Shown here piece after piece: positions 35,444 through 43,994 of a DNA stretch of 62,700 bases (the stretch's first letter is position 1; each line of letters starts with the position of its first letter). The position numbers and the translations under genes were made by a program. Origin of the DNA: Nocardia araoensis NBRC 100135. GTDB taxonomy: Bacteria; Actinomycetota; Actinomycetes; Mycobacteriales; Mycobacteriaceae. The notes under the pieces are model-generated. The model saw only the letters and a list, made by a program, of their open reading frames with translations, made no database searches and had not been told where the DNA came from. Where the stretch lies: NCBI RefSeq assembly GCF_000308435.1, contig NZ_BAFR01000094.1:1-62700 (forward strand). Direction: 5' to 3'.

Positions 35444-36954
35444 CAGCGGGCCTCGACGGGTCGGACCGGAACGGTGGCGGAGTCGGTGGCGTGCGGCGCG
35501 ATATGACGCGGCCGTGACGATTCGACGGGGAAGTCGAGCTCGTAGTCGGCGTCGTGCACGACGCGGAACCCGTCGGCCTCCCGGGTGACCGCGAGTTTCG
35601 CGGGCAGGGGGTGCATGGAGGCCGTCGCGGCGGACAGGTCCATGTGATAGGCGGCGGTATTCGGGAACACCACCGAATCGCCCGGCCGGGGGCGGGCGGG
35701 CAGCCATACCTTGTGATTGGTGATCAGGTCGCGCTCCAGGCACAGCCGCCCGGCGAGGTAGACGCCCACCGGACCCGTCGCGCCGTCGCCCGCGGTCGCG
35801 CCGGCGTGGGGCAGCAGGATCGGGTCGACCATGACTTCCTGGTCGGCGGGCGTCACCGCATCGCGGCTGAGGTCGACGTGCACCAGCACGCTGCCGTCGG
35901 CGACCTCCTTGACGAACTCGACCGTTGCCGCCGTGATGCCGGCGTGGTCCACCAGCGCCTTGCCCGGCTCCAGCCATATCTCGAGCAGATTGTCACCCGC
36001 CACCTGCGCCACCGTGCGTCCGCCGTGCCGCTCCAGCGGGGCGTCGAGCAGATCGGCGAGCATGCGGTCGGCGGGGACGGTGTTGGCGTACTTGTGGAAC
36101 ACCGGTGTGCCGTGCACCGCCCCGCCGGCGACGTGGTAGCCGAAGGTGTTGCTGCCCCAAGTCATCGGCTCGCCACGGCCGAGCAGCGATTCGCGCAGCG
36201 CGAGCACATAGGCGTCGAACCGTTGCGCGTCGGCGGTGAACACCTGCCGGAAGCCACCGCCGATGTCGAGCACCGAAGGGGTGAGCCCGTGCTCGTAGGC
36301 GCGCTCGATCAGTCGCAGGCAGGCGTCGATCGCCCGGACGCGCTCACCGAGGTCGCCGGAGTCGAGGTGGAAGGCCAACCCCAGGAAAGCGACCCGCCCG
36401 CGCCGCGCCGACAGCAGTTCGAACGCCTGCTCGACGTGGGCGAGCGGCATCCCGAACCGGCTCACCTGTCCCGCATCGAAACCGGAGACGCGCAGCAGCA
36501 CAGGTATTTCCGCTTGCTCCGGGGCCAGTTCCGCGATGCGGCCCAGTTCCCAGAGGTTGTCCACGTTGATGGTGACCCCGCGGTCGACGAGGTCGCGCAG
36601 GAAGACTTCCCCCTTCGGGCCGGTGACCTCGATGCGCGCCGGATCGAACCCGGCGGCGCGGGCGCTGGACAGTTCCCGCGGTGAGGCGACGTCGATGGCG
36701 ATGCCCTCGCGTTCGGCGGTGCGGACGAAGGCTGCGGACTGATTCACCTTGTGCGCGTAGCAGATTCGGTACCCGGGAAGGCTTCGCTCCAGCACGGAAC
36801 GCAGTCGGAGCAGATTCTCCGAATAGACCTGCGGGAATACCAGATGCACCGGGGATCCGAATCTCGTCAGCGTTTCGGTCACGAGTCCGGGAGTGTCGAG
36901 AAAAGCGCGGACGATCGGGTGGAGCTGCGCGGGCAGCGCCGGCGGAAGCGTCAT
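35443..36954 (-). CDS. Fold-type III PLP decarboxylase (diaminopimelate/ornithine decarboxylase-like, Y4yA type)
   Basis: This 503-residue protein starts at ATG 36954, overlapping the upstream stop. The PLP Lys is in YRICYAHKVNQSAAF (the YAxKAN motif), the barrel includes VLLRVSGF and AFHLDSGD, and the phosphate-binding glycines are SVLDIGGGFRQVF. The C-terminal domain contains a long insertion compared with LysA (about 420 residues). It should decarboxylate an amino acid at its alpha carbon. A position next to a cysteine-synthase-like gene recalls the SbnA-SbnH pairing in siderophore pathways and y4yA in rhizobia, so the substrate is likely a condensation product rather than diaminopimelate. 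Substrate is inference. Confidence 0.85.
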   Translation of the reverse strand: MTLPPALPAQLHPIVRAFLDTPGLVTETLTRFGSPVHLVFPQVYSENLLRLRSVLERSLPGYRICYAHKVNQSAAFVRTAEREGIAIDVASPRELSSARAAGFDPARIEVTGPKGEVFLRDLVDRGVTINVDNLWELGRIAELAPEQAEIPVLLRVSGFDAGQVSRFGMPLAHVEQAFELLSARRGRVAFLGLAFHLDSGDLGERVRAIDACLRLIERAYEHGLTPSVLDIGGGFRQVFTADAQRFDAYVLALRESLLGRGEPMTWGSNTFGYHVAGGAVHGTPVFHKYANTVPADRMLADLLDAPLERHGGRTVAQVAGDNLLEIWLEPGKALVDHAGITAATVEFVKEVADGSVLVHVDLSRDAVTPADQEVMVDPILLPHAGATAGDGATGPVGVYLAGRLCLERDLITNHKVWLPARPRPGDSVVFPNTAAYHMDLSAATASMHPLPAKLAVTREADGFRVVHDADYELDFPVESSRPRHIAPHATDSATVPVRPVEAR

Positions 36955-38237
36955 ACGGCGGCTTCCGACGGCTCGGTGGCCGATGCCCGCGGCAGGTCGT
37001 CGGGCCGCTGCGCGACCGGGTTGTAGCCGCCGTCCCGGATCGCCTCGAACGCACGGGCCCGATTGCGCGGGCTGCGGAACTCGGCCACCACCCGTTTGCT
37101 GTCCAGGTCGATCTCGACCACGCGGATGTCCATCGACTCCAGCACGCCGCCGATCGTGCGGACGCAGTGCTTGCAAGTCATATCGGGGACATAGAACACC
37201 TGGTCCTCGGCGGTCGCGGCGCGGTCGGCGGTCGCATCGTCGAGTTCGGCGCTCACCTCCGTGACCGCGCAGCGGTCCGCGACCTCGGTGAACGTCGCGA
37301 CGAACCGGTCGACCAGCAGCGGGAGGATGCTGAAATGCCCGCTGTCGAGCTGATGCGGGGTGGCCGCCAGGCAGGCCGGATGGCTGCCCGCGGGCAGCAA
37401 GGCGTACTGCCGGGAGATCAGGTCGAGGTCGTCGTGATACTTGGCGATCGCCTCGGCCACCGTCAGTCCTTCGGCCGTGGTGGCGCGCTCCATCACGGCG
37501 TGCGCGTCGGCGATGGTGGCGTCCTTCATCGCGCGCAGGGTCGCCACCGTCTCCGCCGAATAGCGGACGGTGCCGTCGGGTTGTGCGATCAGCGTCACCG
37601 GGATCATGCCCCGCCGGTAGGTCGAGGCCTGCAATTCCCAGAACCATCGGGTGGCCACCGCGGCGAAGATCCCGGAAACGCGGAGCCCTTCGGCGAATTC
37701 GGCGGCATCGCGGTAGGGGGTCCGGTCGGCCAGCAGCGCGTGCTGGGCCAGCACGCGGCCCGCCGCCTCGATGCCGACCCGGAAGATGTCGCGCGGATCG
37801 TGGTCGGTGGTCGTGCCCGCCAGTACGGCGTGTTCACCTGGTTCGAGCGCCGCGACCCGCGCGGCGAAATCGACGTCGGCGTCCAGTTGACGCCACAGCG
37901 CCAGGACGGTCTCGCGGGCCGCGATCGGCACCGAAGGGCCGAGACCACCGGCGCGGAAGTGCCCGGTATTCGGGATGCCCGCGCTGTCGGTCCACGCGAT
38001 CCGATGGGTCGCGCTGGTCACCTGGTCCGCGCGGCACGGCCGCATGAAACGCTCCAGATACAGCCGTTGGGAGTAGGTGAGATGGCTGTCCGGCTCGAGA
38101 CCCAATGCCGTACAGGTGTATTCGAAGCGCCGATGTCGGGGAGCCGCAGCGGGTTCGGTGAACAGCCCTGGCTGCGCCAAGCCGGCCAGCACCCTGGACG
38201 CGGCCCGCCGGTCGTAGCGGGGGATGTCGTTACTCAC
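36951..38237 (-). CDS. Unknown protein with C-terminal heavy-metal-associated (HMA) domain
   Basis: GTG 38237 lies behind GAGGAGG and overlaps the upstream gene's stop, giving 428 residues. Residues about 345-415 are an HMA domain (FYVPDMTCKHCVRTIGGVLE, CxxC metal site, then IDLDSKRVVAEF). The first about 340 residues are soluble, helix-rich, and not recognised. They contain CTALGLEPDSHLTYSQRL and many conserved-looking His/Asp pairs (TTDHDPRDIF, KYHDDLDL). The HMA domain may deliver copper or zinc to the N-terminal part or to a partner enzyme. Placement between a desulfurase-like enzyme and a decarboxylase points to a pathway enzyme rather than general metal resistance. Confidence 0.7.
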   Translation of the reverse strand: MSNDIPRYDRRAASRVLAGLAQPGLFTEPAAAPRHRRFEYTCTALGLEPDSHLTYSQRLYLERFMRPCRADQVTSATHRIAWTDSAGIPNTGHFRAGGLGPSVPIAARETVLALWRQLDADVDFAARVAALEPGEHAVLAGTTTDHDPRDIFRVGIEAAGRVLAQHALLADRTPYRDAAEFAEGLRVSGIFAAVATRWFWELQASTYRRGMIPVTLIAQPDGTVRYSAETVATLRAMKDATIADAHAVMERATTAEGLTVAEAIAKYHDDLDLISRQYALLPAGSHPACLAATPHQLDSGHFSILPLLVDRFVATFTEVADRCAVTEVSAELDDATADRAATAEDQVFYVPDMTCKHCVRTIGGVLESMDIRVVEIDLDSKRVVAEFRSPRNRARAFEAIRDGGYNPVAQRPDDLPRASATEPSEAAV

Positions 38238-39526
38238 GTGACCTCCTCGGCGATGGTTCGCACGCACGCGACGAATCGGTCGATCTCGTCGGGCGTGTTG
38301 TAGATGTGCGTGCTGACCCGCACCGAGCCCGCGCCGCCGGTTTCGGCGGGGACGCAGTGCGCGCCGGTGCGCACCAGGAAACCGAGTTCGCTCAGGACGA
38401 AACCCGCGTCCGCGGCGGAGATTCCCGCCAGGGTGAAGGAGACGATCCCGTAGCCGACCTCGCAGGTCGCGTGCGCGGGACCGGGTAGGAATTCCAGGCC
38501 GGGGACCGGTCGCAGCCCGTCGATCAGGCGCAGGGTCAGGGCGCGATTGTGCGCGGCGACGGCGTCGAGGCCGAACGATTCCAGCACCTCCAGCGCGCTG
38601 CCGAGGGCGAGGATGCCCGGGATATCGGGCGTCCCTCCTTCCAGGCGCGCGGGCATCGGCCCCGGTCGCAGTCCGTCCGGATCCGGCTCGACACCGGAGT
38701 TGCCCCCGGGCAGGAACGGCGCCAACCGGTCGTGCACGCGCCGGTGGCAGTACAGGATGCCGGTGCCGGGCGCGCCGAACATCTTGTGCGCGGCGAAGAT
38801 CGCGAAATCCGCTCCGAGCGCGGTGACGTCGACCGGAAGATGGCCGCCGCTCTGCGAGCAGTCGAAGCACAGCAGGATGGCCGGATCGATCCGGCCGCGC
38901 AATTCCTCCAGGGTGCTCAGACCGCCGAAGACATGGTGCAGATGCCCGGTCGTGATCAGCCGGGTACGCGGGGTGATCTTGGCCAGGATGTCGTCGGTGT
39001 CCGCCTCACCGGCGGCGGTCACCCGGTAGGGGACCAGGTGGACGCGGCGTCCGAATCGGGCGAGCAGCGCGCGCAGGTGCTGCCACGGGTACACGTTCGA
39101 CGCGTGATCGCTTGCGTTGTAGAGGATTTCGTCGCCGTCGGTGAGCTCCGTCAGGCCCCAGGACAGCGCGACGGCGTTGAGTGCGGCGGTGGCGCCCGCG
39201 GTGAAGACCACCTCGTCCTGGTGCTCCGCGCCGATGAACGCGGCGGCGCGTTCGCGCACGCGGGCGATCCGAGCCGTCAGGCCGGTGGCCCAGGGGTAGG
39301 TACCGCGGCCCGCGTTGGCGGTGCCGTTGCTGTGGTACCGCCGGATGGTCTCGATGACCGGAAGCGGTTTCTGTGTGGTGGCGGCGCTGTCCAAGTAGAC
39401 CTCGGAGGCGCTGGCGAGCGCTGGGAACAGCGACCGCACCGCGGCGGGCGCGAACGTCGGCGTTTCCGGCGGCCGGGGAGTGTCCTCGCTCCGCGTCACC
39501 GGCGATCTCGGGGTGGGGGACCGCAA
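38234..39526 (-). CDS. Class V aminotransferase / SufS-like cysteine desulfurase
   Basis: A TTG start follows AAGGGAGCG and gives 430 residues. It is a fold-type I PLP enzyme with VYLDSAATTQKPLPV, HLHHVFG, the PLP-binding Lys in FAAHKMFGAPGTGILY, and the catalytic desulfurase Cys in VRTGAHCVPAETG. It would liberate sulfur (or selenium) from cysteine as persulfide, or perform a related class V reaction. It is the first gene of the operon. The usual Suf/Isc scaffold genes are absent here, and the downstream rhodanese domain could accept the sulfur, so a pathway-dedicated sulfur donor is more likely than iron-sulfur cluster assembly. Confidence 0.88.
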   Translation of the reverse strand: MRSPTPRSPVTRSEDTPRPPETPTFAPAAVRSLFPALASASEVYLDSAATTQKPLPVIETIRRYHSNGTANAGRGTYPWATGLTARIARVRERAAAFIGAEHQDEVVFTAGATAALNAVALSWGLTELTDGDEILYNASDHASNVYPWQHLRALLARFGRRVHLVPYRVTAAGEADTDDILAKITPRTRLITTGHLHHVFGGLSTLEELRGRIDPAILLCFDCSQSGGHLPVDVTALGADFAIFAAHKMFGAPGTGILYCHRRVHDRLAPFLPGGNSGVEPDPDGLRPGPMPARLEGGTPDIPGILALGSALEVLESFGLDAVAAHNRALTLRLIDGLRPVPGLEFLPGPAHATCEVGYGIVSFTLAGISAADAGFVLSELGFLVRTGAHCVPAETGGAGSVRVSTHIYNTPDEIDRFVACVRTIAEEVT

Positions 39527-39637
39527 CGTGACGCTCCCTTCACACCGGTAACTCGGACGTCACCCACGATACGCATTTTCGGTACGGACTTCGAAGTTTT
39601 GTCGTGGACAACGGCTTTCACGACTAGCCTGGAACGT

Positions 39638-40069
39638 ATGCCTCTGACACTGCAAGAGCGTCAAGAGTTCCTCGCGCAGCCGCATGTCGCGGCGTTCTCG
39701 GTGGCCGCGGGCGCCGGTCGCGGCCCGCTCACCGTCCCGATCTGGTACCAGTACAGCCCCGGTGGCGAGCCGTGGATCCTGACCGGTCCGGAATCGCAGA
39801 AGATGCGCTACCTCCGGGAGACCGGCCGGTTCGGTCTCATGGTGCAGCAGGTCGACCCCACGGTCCGGTACGTGAGCGTGGAGGGCCCGGTCACCCGGAT
39901 CACCCCGATGACCGACGAGATGCACCGCGAGATGGCCGCGCGGTACGTGCCCGCCGAATCGCTGGACGCCTACCTGAAGGCGGCCGAGGCCTACGGTACG
40001 CAGGTCGCTGTCTACCTGCGCCCGGAGCACTGGCTCTCGGCCGACCTGGGGAACCTGAGCGAGCTCTAA
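39638..40069 (+). CDS. Pyridoxamine 5'-phosphate oxidase-fold (FMN/F420) protein
   Basis: The ATG at 39638 gives 143 residues forming a split-barrel flavin/F420-binding fold, with FLAQPHVAAFSVA, LTVPIWYQYSPGGEPWILTG, and VEGPVTRI. Such short actinobacterial proteins are often F420-dependent reductases or heme/biliverdin-interacting proteins, and the sequence does not settle which. It diverges from the PLP operon (111 bases between starts), so a shared control region is possible. The stop overlaps the convergent CBS gene by 4 bases. Confidence 0.82.
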   Translation: MPLTLQERQEFLAQPHVAAFSVAAGAGRGPLTVPIWYQYSPGGEPWILTGPESQKMRYLRETGRFGLMVQQVDPTVRYVSVEGPVTRITPMTDEMHREMAARYVPAESLDAYLKAAEAYGTQVAVYLRPEHWLSADLGNLSEL

Positions 40070-40500
40070 TACCTGCCCTGTAGGTACTCCACGAGGTGTT
40101 CGCGCTCGTCCGCCAGCTCCGAGATCGCGCTCTTGACCACGTCGCCGATGCTGACGATGCCGACCAGTCGGCCCTCGTGCACCACCGGCAGGTGCCGGAT
40201 GCGGTGGTCGGTCATGGTGCGGCGCAGGCCGTCGACCCGGTCGTCGGGCGCGCAGGTGCGCACCGTGGCGGTCATGATCGCCGAGACCGGCGTGTCCAGC
40301 AGGTCCGCGCCCCACGCGTGCAGACTGCGTACCACGTCGCGCTCGGAGACGATGCCCGCGATCGTGTTCCCGTCGGGCGAGACGACGACCGCGCCGATGT
40401 TCCGCTCGGCCAGGGCGGCCAGCAGTGTGCGTACCGTCGTATCGGGCGCGACCGTGGCCACGTCGCTGCCTTTTCTGCGCAGGATCTCCGAAATTCGCAT
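40066..40500 (-). CDS. Two-CBS-domain protein
   Basis: This 144-residue protein is composed of a CBS pair (about residues 8-62 and 72-128). The pattern is VATVAPDTTVRTLLAALAER, GIVSERDVVRSL, IRHLPVVHEG and GIVSIGDVV. CBS pairs bind adenine nucleotides or similar ligands as sensors. No fused effector domain is present, so it probably acts on a partner. Related small CBS proteins in mycobacteria are stress-induced. Confidence 0.9.
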   Translation of the reverse strand: MRISEILRRKGSDVATVAPDTTVRTLLAALAERNIGAVVVSPDGNTIAGIVSERDVVRSLHAWGADLLDTPVSAIMTATVRTCAPDDRVDGLRRTMTDHRIRHLPVVHEGRLVGIVSIGDVVKSAISELADEREHLVEYLQGRY

Positions 40501-40602
40501 GTTTCACCATCCAGACGTCGCGGCACTACCAGGATCGCAATTTCGTGGCCCGGTGACCAGCACGAATCCGTTACAGGCCACGATCAGGTCACGGCGCGGA
40601 CG

Positions 40603-41865
40603 TCACAGGCGGCGGGCGACGCTGCGGTCCAGATCCCGGGCCAGCAGGGCGATCGCCGCCTGTGAGATGCCCGCCGAGGTCGCCAGGTCGATCGAGGTGA
40701 GCTGGGCGATGCGGCGCAGGCGGTAGTCGACGGTGTTCGGGTGTACGTAGAGCTGGCGCGCGGTGAGCTGCCGGTTCATGTCGTTGCCGAGGTAGGCGCG
40801 CATGGTGTCGAACAGCTCCGGATGGGCGTCGAGCGGGTCGAGGATGGTCGCGATCCGCCGGGTGGCCGGGCCGCTGCGGGTGAGCTGGTATTCCACCGCC
40901 AGATCCGACATCTGGTAGAGACCGGGCGGCCGGACGCCGACACGCACGAGATTGAGCAGCTCGTGGGCCTGATCGGCCGATTCTGGGATCTGATCGGTGT
41001 CGGTCGGCACGACGGTCGCGGTGAGCGGGACCTCGGCGGCGGCGGCCAGCAGCTCGAGCGTCGCCGCCGTGAGAACGGTCTCGGCCTCCTCGCCCAACGG
41101 GATGAGCAGTGTGCCGCCCTTGGCGCTGAGCAGCGCGAGCGCGCGGGAGGCGAACACGGTGGCCAGTTCGGACTGCAGCCGCCGCAGCTTCCGGCGCGCG
41201 GCGACGTTCCCGTCGACACGCGGGTCACGCTCATCCGCATGCTCCGGAATCGACAGGGCGACAACTTGATACGCCTCCGCGATCGGAATCCCCGTCTGCC
41301 GGGCCAGAGCCGAGCTGCCGCGACCGCTCAGCAGCGCGGAGGCGAGCGTCTGCGCCGCCGTCTGGTGCTCCTTGGCGACCAGGTGCTGCTCGTCGACGTA
41401 GGCATCGGACACCGCCGCGGTGATCGCCTCGAGCAGTTCGAGGAGCAGATCGGCGGCGACCAGCACTTCCTCGACGTCGTCGGCTTCGGCGGGCGCGGTG
41501 ACCAGACCGAAGGCGATGCGCAATCCTTCGTGGTAGGCGCGCAGGATGGTGCTCAGCGGCACACCCTCGCGCGCCCAACGCGCGGCCGCCGCGCGCACCG
41601 GACCGAGTTGGTCCTCGTCCGGCACGGTGCGGCGGTCGAACATCTCGGCAGCGAGGTTCAGGCAGCTGCGGGTGAGTTTCGTGACGTCCCCGCGTAATTG
41701 CTCGCCGGGCAAGGTGCGGCAGGGCGCCATCACGTTCTCGAAATAACCGACCATGTGGGAGGCCACGCTGTCGGTGTTCTGCAAGGGCACCGAAGCCGGC
41801 TGTCCACCGATTTCCAGCACCGGGTCGGACGAGTCGGCGGACAGATCCAACGCGGAGTAGGTCAT
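40603..41865 (-). CDS. PucR-family transcriptional regulator
   Basis: I chose ATG 41865, with GGGAG 10 bases upstream (420 residues); GTG 41889 is also open. The N-terminal and middle regions match the GGDEF-like PucR module. The C-terminal about 60 residues are the PucR HTH (TARQLYVHPNTVDYRLRRI). Such proteins are usually activators of catabolic genes. It is monocistronic. A close relative without the HTH lies at 59137-60117. Shared blocks include KEHQTAAQTLASALL, AEAYQVVALSIPEH and RPPGLYQM, which show a common origin. Confidence 0.88.
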   Translation of the reverse strand: MTYSALDLSADSSDPVLEIGGQPASVPLQNTDSVASHMVGYFENVMAPCRTLPGEQLRGDVTKLTRSCLNLAAEMFDRRTVPDEDQLGPVRAAAARWAREGVPLSTILRAYHEGLRIAFGLVTAPAEADDVEEVLVAADLLLELLEAITAAVSDAYVDEQHLVAKEHQTAAQTLASALLSGRGSSALARQTGIPIAEAYQVVALSIPEHADERDPRVDGNVAARRKLRRLQSELATVFASRALALLSAKGGTLLIPLGEEAETVLTAATLELLAAAAEVPLTATVVPTDTDQIPESADQAHELLNLVRVGVRPPGLYQMSDLAVEYQLTRSGPATRRIATILDPLDAHPELFDTMRAYLGNDMNRQLTARQLYVHPNTVDYRLRRIAQLTSIDLATSAGISQAAIALLARDLDRSVARRL

Positions 41866-42099
41866 GACGAGTTCGCTCCCCAAAGCCACGCCAGGCGTGC
41901 GAGAAAATCGCGCCCGAGTCGATCGATCACTATACGAAAGGGGCGTGTGGACCGGGAGTGATCTGTGAGATCACTTGACATCACGCCGCATTCCGTAGCG
42001 ACTCGAATGCCGACGTCGGCGTCGCGAGCGAGGTTACGGAGCTGGAGCCGGGTTCACCCCGCGGCGAAAACGTCTTCGCGTTCCGCGGTGTGGCCCGTT

Positions 42100-42336
42100 C
42101 TATTCGTCGTCCAGCCCGGCTGACAGATAGGCGGCCGCCGCCAGCCACTGCCTGCACTGCGGGCCGTGCACCTCGTGGGCGTAGAGAATGTCGCGGGCCT
42201 GCCGATAGGTGAGGCCGCCGGGCTCCACACTGCAATCGGTCATGGCGAACTCGGGCGCAGAGTACTGGCGCAAGGGCTCGACGCCTGCGCCATCGATGAC
42301 GGCAACCCGGGGGGAAGTTCGAAATGGCTCGATCAT
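42100..42336 (-). CDS. Small hypothetical protein downstream of the methyltransferase
   Basis: The ATG at 42336 lies behind GAGGGG and gives 78 residues. There is no signal peptide or membrane helix. A polar N-terminus leads to a helical C-terminus with RQARDILYAHEVHGPQCRQW and AAAAYLSAGLDDE. I do not recognise it. It lies downstream of the S-adenosyl methyltransferase on the same strand but has its own upstream region containing a 10-bp inverted repeat and one copy of the shared DNA element. Confidence 0.6.
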   Translation of the reverse strand: MIEPFRTSPRVAVIDGAGVEPLRQYSAPEFAMTDCSVEPGGLTYRQARDILYAHEVHGPQCRQWLAAAAYLSAGLDDE

Positions 42337-42390
42337 TCGACTACCCCTCGCGTCCGACGTGCGGCGGGGAGGCCGACGTACTGGTGACGC

Positions 42391-42435
42391 AGACTCGAAC
42401 TCCCTGCGTACCTCCCCGATTTCGGGTTCGAGTCT
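42391..42435. repeat. 10-bp perfect inverted repeat in the small-gene leader
   Basis: Arms AGACTCGAAC (42391-42400) and GTTCGAGTCT (42426-42435) are perfectly complementary around 25 bases. It lies 55-100 bases upstream of the 78-residue gene and just downstream (in its direction) of the shared element. It could be an operator or a leader hairpin. The arm resembles a tRNA T-arm, but no tRNA surrounds it. Confidence 0.55.
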
Positions 42436-42449
42436 ATTCCTCCGTCGCT

Positions 42450-42477
42450 TGCAAATGCAAGTACATCTGCACGATCG
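42450..42477 (-). promoter_or_regulatory. Shared dyad element, copy A
   Basis: Read on the minus strand it gives CGATCG, then TGCAGATG, six bases TACTTG, and CATTTGCA. This is an 8-6-8 dyad with one mismatch. It sits 114 bases upstream of the 78-residue gene and points toward it. Confidence 0.65.
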
Positions 42478-42559
42478 GTGGGAGAAAAAACCGGCGACGG
42501 TCGCCGGTGTGAGACCGGCGACCGTCGCTGTGCCGCTTACGGTTTGGTGTTCAGGGGCC

Positions 42560-43357
42560 TTACGGTTTGCGCGCGACCGCGCCGTAGGCGGAGATCGGGC
42601 GGGACTCACCCACCTCCGTCTCGCCCGAGCGCCACTGCGTGATGGAGACGAAACCCGGCTCGACCAGCTCCAGACCGTCGAAGACGGCCTTGATCTGAGC
42701 CTGCGGGCGGGGGACATAAGGGGTGCCACCCGTGCCGGTGTAGTTCTCGCACAGGGTGACATACGCCTTGCTGTCGTCGGTGCCGTCCCACATCACCAGG
42801 TAGCTGCCCGACGGAACGGCATCCAGCACGGTGTGCACGATGCGCAGCAGATCGTCGTAGGTCTTGGCGTGGCCGAGCACGCCCATGAACATCACGGCGA
42901 TGGGCTCGTTGAAGTTCAGGACGTGCTTGGCGTCGTTGATGATCCGCTCGGGATCGTGGTAGTCGGCGTCGATGTAGGTGGTGACGCCCTCCGGCGTGGT
43001 GGAAGTGAGCAGCGCCCGCGCGTGCGTGAGCACGAGAGGGTCGTTGTCCACGTACACGATCCGGGACTCCGGCGCCACGTTCTGGGCGACCTCGTGGGTG
43101 TTCTGCATGGTGGGCAGGCCGGTCCCGATGTCGAGGAACTGGCGGATGCCCTGTTCCCCGGCGAGGTAGCGCACCGCGCGGATGAGGAACTGGCGCGACT
43201 GCACCGCCATGGTGGTGATGTCCGGATCGACCTCGATTCCTGCGTCACCTGCGATGCGGTCGATCTCGTAATAGTCCTTACCGCCCATCCAGTAGTTCCA
43301 GATCCGCGCGGAGTGGGGGATGTCGGTTCGGATGAGGGGGCTGTGGTCTTCGGGCAT
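42560..43357 (-). CDS. SAM-dependent methyltransferase (DUF574 / Methyltransf_19 family)
   Basis: The ATG at 43357 behind AGGAG gives 265 residues. The family is clear from RIWNYWMGGKDYYEIDR at the N-terminus, the SAM-binding QFLDIGTGLPTMQNTHE, and VYVDNDPLVLTHARALL. These are abundant in Streptomyces and Nocardia, usually next to XRE/DUF397 genes, and almost all are of unknown substrate. It diverges from the DUF397-XRE pair. The 325-base divergent region contains copy B of the shared element nearer the DUF397 gene. Confidence 0.92.
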   Translation of the reverse strand: MPEDHSPLIRTDIPHSARIWNYWMGGKDYYEIDRIAGDAGIEVDPDITTMAVQSRQFLIRAVRYLAGEQGIRQFLDIGTGLPTMQNTHEVAQNVAPESRIVYVDNDPLVLTHARALLTSTTPEGVTTYIDADYHDPERIINDAKHVLNFNEPIAVMFMGVLGHAKTYDDLLRIVHTVLDAVPSGSYLVMWDGTDDSKAYVTLCENYTGTGGTPYVPRPQAQIKAVFDGLELVEPGFVSITQWRSGETEVGESRPISAYGAVARKP

Positions 43358-43682
43358 GGGTTGTACTCCTAGGCAAAAACGGGTCCGCGACACTGCCGTG
43401 CTGGTGGGCGCGTGGGGTTGTCGCGAATGACTGGTACATCCGATGTGCACTGCGACAGTACAAGATTCGCGCTCGTCCAGCGGGCTGGATCGGGGAGCTG
43501 ATCTCGGCGTTTCCGAGTCGACGTGATCACGTTTCACATCTACCGCCGGATGAGGGCGATCTGTGGGCGCACGGAGGGCGAACTTCGTGCTATCGTCCGG
43601 TGTCGGTGCAGATGCAAGAACGTTTGAACGTGCATCTGCACGAACCGAATCGCCTGACTGCGGTAACGGAGGAGTGGGGAAG
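43358..43682. other. Divergent control region of the methyltransferase and DUF397 genes
   Basis: There are no genes. It holds the methyltransferase ribosome site, a loose TGTCGC/GCGACA dyad around 43425-43462, and the long dyad element copy B. Two opposing promoters are expected. Confidence 0.5.
43606..43641 (+). promoter_or_regulatory. Shared dyad element, copy B (perfect 11-bp arms)
   Basis: Arms GTGCAGATGCA (43606-43616) and TGCATCTGCAC (43631-43641) are perfectly complementary around 14 bases. The half-sites match copies A, C and D, but spacing is 12 bases (about one helical turn) longer. It lies 41 bases upstream of the DUF397 start. The XRE proteins encoded nearby are the obvious candidate binders. 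Confidence 0.7.
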
Positions 43683-43904
43683 ATGTCGGATACATCCACC
43701 AACGAGATCATCGGAACTTGGCGCAAGAGTTCCTTCAGTAATCCGAGCGGCAACTGCGTCGAGGTGGCCGAAACTGCCAACGGCCAAGTGGCGGTGCGTA
43801 ACTCGCGGGACCCCGAAGGTGGGGTCTTGATCTACACCCGTCCGGAGATCGATGCGTTCGTTCGCGGCGCGAAGGCCGGGGAGTTCGACTATTTGACTAG
43901 CTGA
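43683..43904 (+). CDS. DUF397 protein
   Basis: The 73-residue protein starts at ATG 43683 behind GGAGGAGTGGGG. The DUF397 pattern is complete: WRKSSFSNPSGNCVEVAE, VAVRNSRDPEGGVL, and F...GAKAGEFD. These small actinobacterial proteins accompany XRE/DUF5753 regulators and act as their partners or antagonists in the characterised Streptomyces bld/whi-type pairs. The XRE gene begins 90 bases downstream, so the pair forms one unit. Confidence 0.93.
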   Translation: MSDTSTNEIIGTWRKSSFSNPSGNCVEVAETANGQVAVRNSRDPEGGVLIYTRPEIDAFVRGAKAGEFDYLTS

Positions 43905-43994
43905 GCGGTAACATTAGCGGTCGGTGCGGTGTGTCTCGCGACAGGTGGTTGTGACACACTGTGGGCAACCCCCGGAGTATCGGAGACGAACTCG

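Noticed and set aside
38234..39526. Suf iron-sulfur cluster operon
   Set aside because: The SufS-like enzyme has no SufB, SufC, SufD or SufU neighbour; the companions are PLP and HMA proteins.
42391..42435. Possible tRNA: GGTTCGAGTC resembles a T-arm
   Set aside because: No acceptor stem, anticodon arm or D-arm could be folded around it. It is kept only as an inverted repeat.
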